In this document: piece by piece, positions 7,802 through 15,336 of the stretch | Position numbering within the stretch: position 1 is the stretch's first letter | Layout of the letters: each line of letters opens with the position of its first letter | Assembly (NCBI GenBank): GCA_002787635.1 | Contig: PCXK01000026.1 | Span: 1-49,504 of the forward strand | DNA from: Alphaproteobacteria bacterium CG11_big_fil_rev_8_21_14_0_20_39_49 | GTDB lineage: Bacteria; Pseudomonadota; Alphaproteobacteria; Rickettsiales; UBA6187 | Length of the DNA: 49,504 bases | Reading direction: 5' to 3' | Program-made: the position numbers and the translations under genes | Notes under the pieces: model-generated | Database searches by the model: none | The model's input: the letters and a program-made list of their open reading frames with translations, nothing else | What the model was told of the DNA's origin: nothing

Positions 7802-9037
7802 TTAATATTCCTTACAGACTTCCTCAATGATGGAAAGAGCCTTTTTAACATGGCGTTCATTGATAATAAGCGGAGGAAGAAGCCTTACAACGTTATCAGC
7901 CGCAGCGGGAGCAAGCAAGCCTTTGTCCTGTAGCTTTCCGACAAATTCTTTATTGTCCGGAATAAGCTTTAAACCAAGCATAAGCCCCATACCCCTGACT
8001 TCGGCTATAACCTTGATATATTTCTTGGCAAGTTTATTAAGACCGTCTTTCAACAATTTTCCTTGCTGCTCGACATTTGTAAGGAATCCCTCGCTCAAAA
8101 CTTCTTGCATTACAACCTGACCTACTGCCATCGCAAGAGGGTTACCGCCATATGTAGAACCGTGCGTTCCAAGCGTCATGCCTTTAGCCGCTTTTTCCGA
8201 AAGAAGACAAGCGCCAAGCGGGAAACCGCCACCGATACCTTTTGCAGAGGTTACTATATCAGGCTTTACATCGTAATGTTCATGTGCAAATAGCTCGCCC
8301 GTCCTGCCTATGCCCGACTGTATCTCATCAAAGCACAGTAACAACTTGTGATCGTTGCATATCTTGCGTAAGCCTTTTAAGAACTTTTTGTCGGCAGGTC
8401 TGATACCGCCGTCGCCCTGTATAGGCTCAACTAAAATAGCTGCCGTTTCATCGGTGATAGCTTCTTTTACCGCTTCTAAATTATTAAACTCGACATTATC
8501 GAATCCTTCAACCGGAGGACCGAAACCTTCCTGCATCATAGGGTCACGCTTACTTGCCCAGATAGCCGCCAGCGTCCTGCCGTGAAAAGCACCCGTAAAT
8601 GTAATTATTCTGAACTTGTTAGGATTGCCCGTAGCATCATGATATTTGCGAACCGACTTTATACAGCACTCGATTGCCTCAGCACCGGAGTTGCAGAAAA
8701 ACACCTTATCGGCAAAAGAGTTCTCGGTAATAATATCGGCAAGCTCTTCCATTCCCGGTATTTCATACAGGTTAGAAAGATGCCATACTTTTTTAGATTG
8801 TATGTGAAGAGCATTCACCAGCTTCGGGTGATTATAACCAAGGCTGTTTACCGCTATACCGGACATAAAATCAAGATAACGTTTTGAATCGTTAGTATAT
8901 AGATATACTCCCTCACCCCGTTCTATTTGCAATTTGCTCCTGTTGTAAACAGGCAATATATGCGACGTCAACCTATCTCTCCCTTTTTTTGGAACTCTTG
9001 TTACAACTGCTTCATTACTATACTTTAATAACGCCAT
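7802..9037 (-). CDS. argD: Acetylornithine/succinyldiaminopimelate aminotransferase
   Basis: This class III PLP aminotransferase has about 411 residues. Motifs are NSGAEAIECCIKSVRKY, ITFTGAFHGRTLAA, ILVEPIQGDGGI, LLCFDEIQSGIGRTGE and the Schiff-base lysine in SAKGIGGGFPLGA. The best match by eye is ArgD, acting in arginine (and possibly lysine) synthesis, but acetylornithine and ornithine aminotransferases are hard to separate by sequence, and a second, RocD-like enzyme is at 27017-28225. Start: ATG at 9037; a GTG two codons earlier is possible. Confidence 0.82.
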   Translation of the reverse strand: MALLKYSNEAVVTRVPKKGRDRLTSHILPVYNRSKLQIERGEGVYLYTNDSKRYLDFMSGIAVNSLGYNHPKLVNALHIQSKKVWHLSNLYEIPGMEELADIITENSFADKVFFCNSGAEAIECCIKSVRKYHDATGNPNKFRIITFTGAFHGRTLAAIWASKRDPMMQEGFGPPVEGFDNVEFNNLEAVKEAITDETAAILVEPIQGDGGIRPADKKFLKGLRKICNDHKLLLCFDEIQSGIGRTGELFAHEHYDVKPDIVTSAKGIGGGFPLGACLLSEKAAKGMTLGTHGSTYGGNPLAMAVGQVVMQEVLSEGFLTNVEQQGKLLKDGLNKLAKKYIKVIAEVRGMGLMLGLKLIPDNKEFVGKLQDKGLLAPAAADNVVRLLPPLIINERHVKKALSIIEEVCKEY

Positions 9038-9094
9038 AATCACACTACTTTAAAAAATTAACGTAAAGATATGTACTTAAGATATAAGGCAAAG

Positions 9095-9865
9095 TCAACT
9101 TTTTATACGGTATCCTTTCTTAATCATAACCTGTACTACAGTCCATATAAACATATTTGCAACTAACATAACTATTACACCTACATTAAGGTTGCCGTCG
9201 TGATAACCTGTCAGACCGTATCTGAAACCGTCTATCATATAAAAAAACGGGTTGGCATGGCTGACGGTCTGCCAGAATTCAGGCAGCTTGTGAATAGAGT
9301 AAAATGTTCCCGATAAGAATGTCATAGGCGTTATAAGATAGCTGGTAACTGCCGCCATCTGGTCAAAAGTCTCGGCAACTATTCCGGCGAACAGACCCAG
9401 CAGGGAAAGAAGCATTGAAGCGGATATTATAAAAAATAACGTGTAACCGATACTATGAATATTGATATCTATAAAGAACGCAACGGATATAAGCACAAGC
9501 AGCCCTACAATTAGCCCCCTTACCACTCCTGCAAGCACCATCGAACAGGTAATCTCAAATGCGGAAAGCGGCGGCATAAGATAGTCAATTATAGTACCGA
9601 GTACCTTGCCCATAATAAACGAGGAAGACGTGTTGGCAAATGCGTTCTGCATTACCGCCATCATGATAAGACCCGCCGCCATGAACTCCTTGAAGGGCAA
9701 AGTGCCGATTGTCTCTACCCTGCCGCCCAATGCCAGACTGAACACCGCCAAAAATAACAGTGAAGTTATAACAGGTATGATAAGCGTCTGGTTATAAACC
9801 TTTAAAAAACGTCTTACTTCCTTTGAGAATAAAGAATATGCCCCTAAAAAATTGCAGTCTTGCAT
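9095..9865 (-). CDS. ABC-2 type transporter permease
   Basis: The 256-residue integral membrane protein has about six hydrophobic segments and the ABC-2 permease pattern, including SYLITPMTFLSGTFYSI and the HANPFFYMIDGFRYGLTG stretch typical of YadH/NodJ-like exporters. The partner ATPase is not adjacent and may lie elsewhere. It starts 51 bases upstream of argD's start on the same strand (minus). The substrate is unknown. Confidence 0.85.
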   Translation of the reverse strand: MQDCNFLGAYSLFSKEVRRFLKVYNQTLIIPVITSLLFLAVFSLALGGRVETIGTLPFKEFMAAGLIMMAVMQNAFANTSSSFIMGKVLGTIIDYLMPPLSAFEITCSMVLAGVVRGLIVGLLVLISVAFFIDINIHSIGYTLFFIISASMLLSLLGLFAGIVAETFDQMAAVTSYLITPMTFLSGTFYSIHKLPEFWQTVSHANPFFYMIDGFRYGLTGYHDGNLNVGVIVMLVANMFIWTVVQVMIKKGYRIKS

Positions 9866-10028
9866 GATTTTGCTTATTGAAATTATTTATTATATAATGA
9901 GATATCACGAATTAACGATATCATCAACAAAAACTCAGGTTTTTAATTTAGAACATTGTTGTTATTCTATTGGCACACGTTTTGTTCGATGTTGCCTATG
10001 TCTTAGGTATGTACCTATTGGAAAATGG

Positions 10029-10102
10029 TGATCCCGAGAGGATTCGAACCTCTGACCCACAGCTTAGAAGGCTGTTGCTCTATCCGGCTGAGCTACGGGA
10101 CC
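10029..10102 (-). tRNA. tRNA-Arg(TCT)
   Basis: The 74-nt cloverleaf reads GGTCCCG at the 5' end (10102) pairing with CGGGATC, D-arm GCTCAGCCGGATAGAGC, anticodon stem ACAGC/GCTGT with loop CTTCTAA (anticodon TCT), and T-arm AGAGGTTCGAATCCTCT. The discriminator base is A at 10029, and CCA is not encoded. It decodes AGA. Confidence 0.96.
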
Positions 10103-10241
10103 ACATAAAAAATAAACTTTCAAACTAAATAGCGGGTGTTACCCCGGTTGCTACCCAGCAATCCTTAACCAAACTTTCGACCCTACGCAACCAACTGCTT
10201 TTAAACAACTTTTCTAATTTCATCAACCATAGAGGTTAAAA

Positions 10242-10273
10242 TTAGAAGGCTGTTGCTCTATCCGGCTGAGCTA
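10242..10273 (-). repeat. 32-nt exact copy of part of tRNA-Arg(TCT)
   Basis: These bases are identical to 10064-10095, covering the D arm and anticodon arm up to the anticodon loop. The match breaks on both sides, so no functional tRNA can form. It lies 140 bases from the real tRNA. The rest of 10103-10403 holds no gene I can see. Confidence 0.9.
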
Positions 10274-10403
10274 AGGGCAGGTAGATGGATTTTTAAATCA
10301 AGAATGTCTTAATAAACTACAAAAGCTTTACACTCAAGGAAAATTATAACCGATAGATAATTTATCTTTGAAAATAGCTATTGATTCATTATGTTTTATA
10401 TCC

Positions 10404-11726
10404 ATGAAACAGCATTTTGATAATCTGGCAAATGAGATCCAAAGATTACCCGATATACATTATTTCGGACGGGTAAAGTCCGTAAGGGGGTTGCTGGCGG
10501 AATGTTCGGGTTTACAAAAAGTTGTCAGCGTAGGCTCAAGATGTAAGATAATAGCCCGCAATAATAAAGAAATCATCGCCGAAGTAGTAGGTTTCAGGGA
10601 AGATGTAGTGCTTCTCATGCCGTTTAGTGACTTAGAAGGCGTAGGTATGGGCTGTAAAGTATGGCTGATAGATGAGGCTTCCGTTATTTACCCGTGTGAG
10701 GCATGGCGTGGACGTGTCATAAATGCTATGGGTGAACCTTTAGACGGTAAAGGGTCTTTGACCAAAGGTGATTTAAGCTATCCTTTCCGCAACAACCCGC
10801 CATCGGCACATGCCAGAAAAAGGGTTAAGGGCAAAATAGATCTTGGCGTTAAAGCTCTAAATACCTTCCTTACATGCTGTAAAGGTCAGAGAATGGGTAT
10901 CTTCGCAGGCTCGGGAGTGGGTAAGTCTGTTTTGCTTTCAATGCTTACAAAATATTGCGATGCCGATATAAAAGTCATAGGTCTTATCGGTGAGCGTGGG
11001 CGTGAGGTTCAGGAATTCTTACAGGAATATTTAGGTGAAGAAGGGCTTAAAAATGCTGTTGTAATTGTAGCAACGGGAGATGAATCGGCTTTGATGAGAA
11101 GACAGGCAGCATACCTTACATTAACTGTGGCAGAATATTTCAGGGACAGGGGCAAAGATGTGTTGTGCATGATGGACTCGGTAACACGCTTTGCTATGGC
11201 ACAGCGGGAAATAGGGCTTTCGGCAGGTGAACCGCCGACTACCAAAGGTTATACACCTACCGTATTTTCCGAACTGCCCAAATTGCTTGAAAGGGCGGGA
11301 CCGGGAACAAAAGAAGGCGGTATAACGGGTATATTCTCCATATTGGTTGAAGGGGACGACCATAACGAGCCTATATCCGATGCGGCAAGAGGAATCTTGG
11401 ACGGACATATAGTTCTGGACAGGTCGATAGCCGAGAGGGGGCGTTTTCCGGCTGTCAATATATTAAAAAGTATCTCACGCACAATGCCGGCATGTAATAG
11501 CGATACTGAAAATAAAATGGTGCAAAGAGCCAAATCAATTATGGCAACATATAATGATATGGCAGAGTTAATCAGGCTTGGTGCATATAAGCATGGTTCT
11601 GATGCTTTAGTGGACGAGGCAATAAAATACCACGACCCGATAGAGGAATTCTTAAGACAGGCTCCTGATGAACAGGCTAGGCTGGAAGATTGTTATAAGA
11701 AGTTGGAACAGATATTGAGCAGTTAG
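10404..11726 (+). CDS. fliI: Flagellum-specific ATPase FliI
   Basis: From the ATG at 10404 the protein has 440 residues, the usual FliI length. It has the Walker A motif AGSGVGKS (168-175), GLIGERGREVQEFL, and the FliI/YscN signature DSVTRFAMAQREIGLSAGEP followed by PPTTKGY. The DSVTRFAMAQREIG form separates it from F1-ATPase and Rho. It energises export of flagellar substrates. A TTG at 10368 would add 12 residues (MKIAIDSLCFIS); neither start has a strong ribosome-binding site. It converges with the lipoprotein operon and faces the flgB-fliQ cluster. Confidence 0.95.
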   Translation: MKQHFDNLANEIQRLPDIHYFGRVKSVRGLLAECSGLQKVVSVGSRCKIIARNNKEIIAEVVGFREDVVLLMPFSDLEGVGMGCKVWLIDEASVIYPCEAWRGRVINAMGEPLDGKGSLTKGDLSYPFRNNPPSAHARKRVKGKIDLGVKALNTFLTCCKGQRMGIFAGSGVGKSVLLSMLTKYCDADIKVIGLIGERGREVQEFLQEYLGEEGLKNAVVIVATGDESALMRRQAAYLTLTVAEYFRDRGKDVLCMMDSVTRFAMAQREIGLSAGEPPTTKGYTPTVFSELPKLLERAGPGTKEGGITGIFSILVEGDDHNEPISDAARGILDGHIVLDRSIAERGRFPAVNILKSISRTMPACNSDTENKMVQRAKSIMATYNDMAELIRLGAYKHGSDALVDEAIKYHDPIEEFLRQAPDEQARLEDCYKKLEQILSS

Positions 11727-11887
11727 TAAAACGAATGCTTGTTACACGATCAGGCAGGACTAGAAAATCCGTTAACGGAATTGAACCTAACGATATAATC
11801 AGGCTAAAGAGGCAACTACGCTTCTTTTTGCAGCAATATTATTACAGGAATTGCAGGTATGCACGAATGGAAGTCGGCATAAAGTTC

Positions 11888-12457
11888 TTAATACTCGTAT
11901 TTGAACTCCCAGTTCATTATCGGGTTCTTGCCTTTACCGTTCATCACCATGTCGTCAGAGAAGTCCATTGCTCCCCCCATGCCGAATTCACGTCCTAAAC
12001 TGCCGTAGTCACCCCCGAAATTTTTCAAGAATTTCAAAGTACCGCCACCCGGACCCCACATTTGTAATAAACCATGCTCAAGTATGTTTTCCGTACCCAT
12101 AAACGTAGTAAGGAACTGTGAACGTTCATTAGGCAGGTTCATACGTATATCTGCCTGACGAAGCGTTCCGTAAGCATAGTGACGGCAGAAATTAAAGGTA
12201 TCTTTCCACGCCTTATAGTAGGTAGGATCCTTTCGCAAAATAGGGTCTTGCTTGAATGAATAAAACGTCTTATAGGTTGTACTGGTCATTGACGACATTC
12301 CGCTTTCGCAGCCGTCCTTCCAGCCGTGTTTATATTTATTGGGTGCGTCCTGAGGCATTTGTTTGAATAGCCACGAATGCGGCTTTACAGCATCAGGTGC
12401 GTTGTAGCAGCCTGTAAGTAAGAATACGGATATTACTATCAATAAAATTTTATTCAT
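11888..12457 (-). CDS. Array lipoprotein 1 (largest; last gene of five)
   Basis: The 189-residue protein has a lipoprotein signal with lipobox LLTGC (Cys17). After a short linker it has the family domain: YKHGWKDGCESG, about 20 residues rich in aromatics, DPTYYKAWKDTFNFC. Unlike its four upstream relatives it has a C-terminal extension of about 85 residues that is Gly/Met/Phe-rich (GGGTLKFLKNFGGDYGSLG). Its ATG is one base from the previous gene's stop, so the five genes are almost surely one transcript. I do not recognise the family; an outer-membrane anchored protein is the safest description. Confidence 0.8.
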   Translation of the reverse strand: MNKILLIVISVFLLTGCYNAPDAVKPHSWLFKQMPQDAPNKYKHGWKDGCESGMSSMTSTTYKTFYSFKQDPILRKDPTYYKAWKDTFNFCRHYAYGTLRQADIRMNLPNERSQFLTTFMGTENILEHGLLQMWGPGGGTLKFLKNFGGDYGSLGREFGMGGAMDFSDDMVMNGKGKNPIMNWEFKYEY

Positions 12458-12458
12458 A

Positions 12459-12842
12459 TTACCTCAACTCGTTGGGACATAATACACACAGATTGTTCTC
12501 CAGCGGGTGTCCGCTCTGATCCAGTGAATCCCAAACATAACGGAATGCATATTGTCTACAATATGTGTAAGAATCCTTCCATGCCTTATAATAGACCGGA
12601 TTATTTACCTTGTAAGCATCTTGCTGGTATGCATAAAAGCTTTTATAATAGCCCGGAACCATTGTTGACAGACCGGTATTGCAGCCATCTTCCCAGCCAT
12701 CTTTATAATCAGGATGTGCGTCTTTTGGCGGTGAGCCTATCCTAAATGGTTTTGGAGCCATCGGGTTATCAGGTGAAAATATCTGCCCCCTGCAACCGGT
12801 TGCCATTAAACATACCGTTAATAATAATACAAGTTTTTTCAT
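12459..12842 (-). CDS. Array lipoprotein 2
   Basis: The start is set at the ATG giving MKKLVLLLTVCLMATGC, a lipoprotein signal with Cys17; the open frame runs 16 codons further upstream into the previous gene but lacks sense there. The protein is about 127 residues. The domain reads YKDGWEDGCNTGLST, then DAYKVNNPVYYKAWKDSYTYCRQY. It shares two conserved cysteines (GC and YC) and the YYKAWKD core with neighbours. The gap to gene 1 is one base and to gene 3 two bases. Confidence 0.8.
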   Translation of the reverse strand: MKKLVLLLTVCLMATGCRGQIFSPDNPMAPKPFRIGSPPKDAHPDYKDGWEDGCNTGLSTMVPGYYKSFYAYQQDAYKVNNPVYYKAWKDSYTYCRQYAFRYVWDSLDQSGHPLENNLCVLCPNELR

Positions 12843-12844
12843 AT

Positions 12845-13165
12845 CTATAAAATATTCCTTCTTAAATATTGGAATACATAACGCTGGCAATAATTATAAG
12901 CAGCTTTCCAGCCTTTGTAATATACCGGATCCTGTGCCAACGCAAAATCCTGTTTAAAATCATAGAAAACACGCTGTAATCTGTTTGCCGTTGCCGATAT
13001 TCCCGTTTCACAACCGTCCCTCCAGCCTTTACGGAAATTGGTAGGACCTTCAGGTCCCTGATTCAACATATCCTGCATCCACGGAGCACCAACCCTCGGC
13101 TTGAAATCCGATGTACAGGACATCAGAAAAAAAGCCGTAATAATTAAAATAAAGATATTTTTCAT
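12845..13165 (-). CDS. Array lipoprotein 3
   Basis: It starts at MKNIFILIITAFFLMSC, with the lipobox ending in Cys17; the upstream in-frame extension overlaps gene 4 and is ignored. The protein is about 106 residues. The family domain is FRKGWRDGCETGISATANRL and then DPVYYKGWKAAYNYCQRYVF. The relation to gene 2 is closest in the second half. Two bases separate it from each neighbour. Function is unknown. Confidence 0.8.
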   Translation of the reverse strand: MKNIFILIITAFFLMSCTSDFKPRVGAPWMQDMLNQGPEGPTNFRKGWRDGCETGISATANRLQRVFYDFKQDFALAQDPVYYKGWKAAYNYCQRYVFQYLRRNIL

Positions 13166-13167
13166 CA

Positions 13168-13482
13168 TTATCTCCAGTTGCCCAAACCGTGAGAGCTGTT
13201 CATCATTCCTCTTACGGCACAGTAGGCATACGCATCTTTCCATATTTTATAGTAAACCCTGTTTTGAGCTAATTCAGGATTTTGTTTCCATGTAAAATAC
13301 ATTTTTTTCAAACTACTTTTATAACCTGAACTTCCGCTTTCACAACCGTCCATAAATCCCTGCTGATATATTTTAGGTCCCGGAGGCGGTAGTATATCCT
13401 CACCGCCGGGGTGTATTCTCATTAAATTTGAACACCCGGAAGACGCAAAACATACCATAAGTAATAATATAAACTTTTTCAT
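13168..13482 (-). CDS. Array lipoprotein 4
   Basis: It starts at MKKFILLLMVCFASSGC, with the lipid-attachment Cys17. The protein is about 104 residues, including a proline/glycine-rich linker (PGGEDILPPPGPKIYQQG) and the domain GFMDGCESGSSG ... NRVYYKIWKDAYAYC. After the second cysteine it ends in a short Gly/Ser tail. Its start lies 11 bases after the stop of gene 5, with AGGGAC just upstream. Confidence 0.8.
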   Translation of the reverse strand: MKKFILLLMVCFASSGCSNLMRIHPGGEDILPPPGPKIYQQGFMDGCESGSSGYKSSLKKMYFTWKQNPELAQNRVYYKIWKDAYAYCAVRGMMNSSHGLGNWR

Positions 13483-13493
13483 TATATGTCCCT

Positions 13494-13949
13494 TTAGTGG
13501 GTTTCCCAATCCAGTGCGTGTGTACAATATGCCGATGCGTCCTGATATCCGCGTAAATACCAAGGATTTTCACTCAATTTATCAGCATCGATTACGGTAT
13601 CTCTTAATCGTGCAAGACCTGAACCTATAGCACTTGTGAATGTTTGGCAGCCCGCCTGAAATCCTTCTTCATAGCTTTGATCACGCCCTGCATACATAAG
13701 CTGTTTTTTCTCTTCTTCGGTACGGTAGTAATATCTTGATGCCTCATTATCCTGATAGGTAGGCTGATCGTCATATCTGGGGGCGGGTACGTGGTCAAAA
13801 TATTGCTGTCTGAAAGCCCTTGCCTTAAACTGCTCTTTGTTAATAAGCCCCATTACTTTCTGTGATGCAGGCACATTCTCCCTATCAAACCTCTGGCAAC
13901 CCGGAAGGCTAATTGCGATTAAAATTAATGTAAAAAATTTCCCTGTCAA
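13494..13949 (-). CDS. Array lipoprotein 5 (first gene, most diverged)
   Basis: The protein has 151 residues and starts with TTG, supported by AAGGAAG nine bases upstream. The signal ends in ISLPGC (Cys18). A charged linker of about 75 residues contains QQYFDHVPAPRYDDQPTYQD. The domain is recognisable but diverged: YEEGFQAGCQTFTS ... NPWYLRGYQDASAYC. As first gene of the operon it carries the promoter and the palindrome at 13966-13986. It may be the founding or a specialised member. Confidence 0.75.
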   Translation of the reverse strand: MTGKFFTLILIAISLPGCQRFDRENVPASQKVMGLINKEQFKARAFRQQYFDHVPAPRYDDQPTYQDNEASRYYYRTEEEKKQLMYAGRDQSYEEGFQAGCQTFTSAIGSGLARLRDTVIDADKLSENPWYLRGYQDASAYCTHALDWETH

Positions 13950-13965
13950 ATTCCACTACTTCCTT

Positions 13966-13998
13966 CGTTATCTTCTGATGATAACGAGGTTTATTATA
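13966..13998 (-). promoter_or_regulatory. Putative promoter -10 box and 21-bp palindrome before the lipoprotein operon
   Basis: On the minus strand TATAAT lies at 13998-13993, and a perfect palindrome CGTTATC-N7-GATAACG lies at 13986-13966, between it and the ribosome-binding site. It could be an operator or a 5'-UTR hairpin. No convincing -35 box is seen. Confidence 0.4.
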
Positions 13999-14109
13999 GC
14001 AGAAATTTCCCTAAAACGCATTACATTTATTAAGAAAGCATTAAAAAAAGGATAAAATTAGATATATTTATAGCCGGCTTTATTAATTTTTAGTTGAAAA
14101 ACCGTTATA

Positions 14110-14385
14110 TTATAATACACCTGAGGACGAAACTATCATAGCCGCCAAAGTATCGGATAGCCCTCGTAATTGCATACCTATAAAGGGCAAGAACAATATC
14201 AATGCCAGAAAAATAGCGATTATTTTAGGGACGAATGATAAGGTCATCTCCTGAATCTGTGTTAATGCCTGAAACAGTGATACTATAAGACCGACAAACA
14301 GGGCCACCAGCATAAGGGGTAGTGATATTTTCAGAAGAACAAAAATAGATTCTCTGCCGATGTCAAGTGCCGTAGTAGGATCCAT
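14110..14385 (-). CDS. fliQ: Flagellar export apparatus protein FliQ
   Basis: The 91-residue protein has two long hydrophobic helices (about 15-40 and 53-75). The FliQ pattern is SLPLMLVALFVGLIVSLFQA followed by LTQIQEMTLSFVPKI. FliQ is an inner-membrane export-gate component of the flagellar type III system. It is the last gene of a flgB-flgC-fliE-fliQ run, an order common in alphaproteobacteria. The length is normal. Confidence 0.95.
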   Translation of the reverse strand: MDPTTALDIGRESIFVLLKISLPLMLVALFVGLIVSLFQALTQIQEMTLSFVPKIIAIFLALILFLPFIGMQLRGLSDTLAAMIVSSSGVL

Positions 14386-14413
14386 ATTGCTTACCGTTAC
14401 ATCTCCCGTAAAA

Positions 14414-14743
14414 TTAAATAGGCATTCTTAATATTTCCTGCATAGCGGTTATAAGCCTGTCACGGACTTCAACGGCTGTACGCAAAGTTACCTCTGCCTT
14501 TGTAACCGCTGTTACAACATCAGTCAAGTCCGCCTGCTTTACAAGTGATTTTGCCGTAACCGCCTCTGCCGACCTTAAAGTATTAGTTGCCTCACCGACC
14601 TTGCCTGCCAAGGAGTTTCCGAAAGCCGCTATAGCGTTGGAGCCGGTTGCAGACTCACTACCGCTTTGATTAGTTATTGCCGTTGTAGGCATTTGTGCGG
14701 CTTTATTATAGGCATTTAGTGCGGCATTAAAACTTACTGACAT
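14414..14743 (-). CDS. fliE: Flagellar hook-basal body adaptor FliE
   Basis: From the ATG at 14743 (AAGGGA upstream) the protein has 109 residues. The N-terminal half is low-complexity Ala/Ser/Thr, and the C-terminal half has the FliE pattern: VKQADLTDVVTAVTKAEVTL, then RLITAMQEILRMPI with the usual C-terminal end. FliE joins the MS ring to the rod. Unlike the FlgB and FlgC encoded before it, it has no signal peptide. The start at 14770 would add nine residues and is less likely. Confidence 0.92.
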   Translation of the reverse strand: MSVSFNAALNAYNKAAQMPTTAITNQSGSESATGSNAIAAFGNSLAGKVGEATNTLRSAEAVTAKSLVKQADLTDVVTAVTKAEVTLRTAVEVRDRLITAMQEILRMPI

Positions 14744-14764
14744 ATGTATTCCCTTGTTTATCAA

Positions 14765-14815
14765 TGTCATTCTACGATAAAAAAATTTTCTAAATTTTTT
14801 TATCGTAGAATGACA
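14765..14815. repeat. Perfect 24-bp inverted repeat between flgC and fliE
   Basis: Arms 14765-14788 and 14792-14815 are exact reverse complements around a 3-base loop, beginning TGTCATTCTACGAT and ending ATCGTAGAATGACA. The TGTCATTC ends and the inner TTTTCTAAA match the larger repeats at 39687-39840 and 49415-49504. In RNA it would be a long hairpin inside the flagellar transcript, able to attenuate or stabilise the distal genes. Confidence 0.9.
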
Positions 14816-14871
14816 TAATTGTAGTAATTATATTTCTATAAAAATCAGGGCTACTTGCCAAAAAGAGCTGC

Positions 14872-15336
14872 CTACCTTAGCAACTCAAGCGTATTTAAGT
14901 ACATACGCTTTGTGGTCTCAACTGCACCAAGGTTCGCTTCATAGCTACGCTCGGCTTCTTTCATATCAACATTTTCTATCGTGCGGTTGACATTGGGTAA
15001 TAAAATATAACCGTCTTCATCGGCAGCGGGGTGAGAAGGGTCAAACCTTGCCTTGAACTGCGTTTTATAATCTCTTGATAACTTATCTACGGCAACCACT
15101 TCATTACCCGTTTTCGGGTTGACGGTGTTTTTAAAATATATGGTTTTGCGTCTGTACGGCTCCTCATCAGGACTCGTACCGACCGAATCGGCATTTGCGA
15201 TATTCTGTGAAATAATCTTCATACGCTGGCTTTGCACCTTCATGCCTGCCGCAGAACGCTCAAAAGCATCTTCAAGCCCAAGGGCTTGGGATAAGGACGG
15301 AAATAAAAGTGCTAAAATAATAAACATATATCTCAT
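14872..15336 (-). CDS. flgC: Proximal rod protein FlgC, with apparent signal peptide
   Basis: The 154-residue protein has the rod signature SAAGMKVQSQRMKIISQNIANAD near residues 29-51, YRRKTIYFKN, and the C-terminal KEAERSYEANLGAVETTKRM stretch typical of FlgC. Before the rod domain it carries MRYMFIILALLFPSLSQA, which reads as a Sec signal peptide; ordinary FlgC begins directly at the helix and leaves through the flagellar export system. Its ATG overlaps the flgB stop by one base (TAATG), so the two are translationally coupled. Confidence 0.93.
   Translation of the reverse strand: MRYMFIILALLFPSLSQALGLEDAFERSAAGMKVQSQRMKIISQNIANADSVGTSPDEEPYRRKTIYFKNTVNPKTGNEVVAVDKLSRDYKTQFKARFDPSHPAADEDGYILLPNVNRTIENVDMKEAERSYEANLGAVETTKRMYLNTLELLR

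Noticed and set aside
7802-9037. argD as the 4-aminobutyrate aminotransferase GabT
   Set aside because: Length and the NSGAEAIECC / GDGGI / SAKGIGGGFP motif set fit ArgD better, although specificity in this family is not certain from sequence.
11735-11998. 87-codon frame after fliI on the plus strand
   Set aside because: More than a third of it overlaps the first array lipoprotein in antisense, the protein has no recognisable pattern, and there is no ribosome-binding site; treated as chance.
12459-13563. N-terminal extensions of array lipoproteins 2, 3 and 4
   Set aside because: The extensions overlap neighbouring genes and would bury the lipoprotein signals; the internal ATG starts give clean signal peptides.
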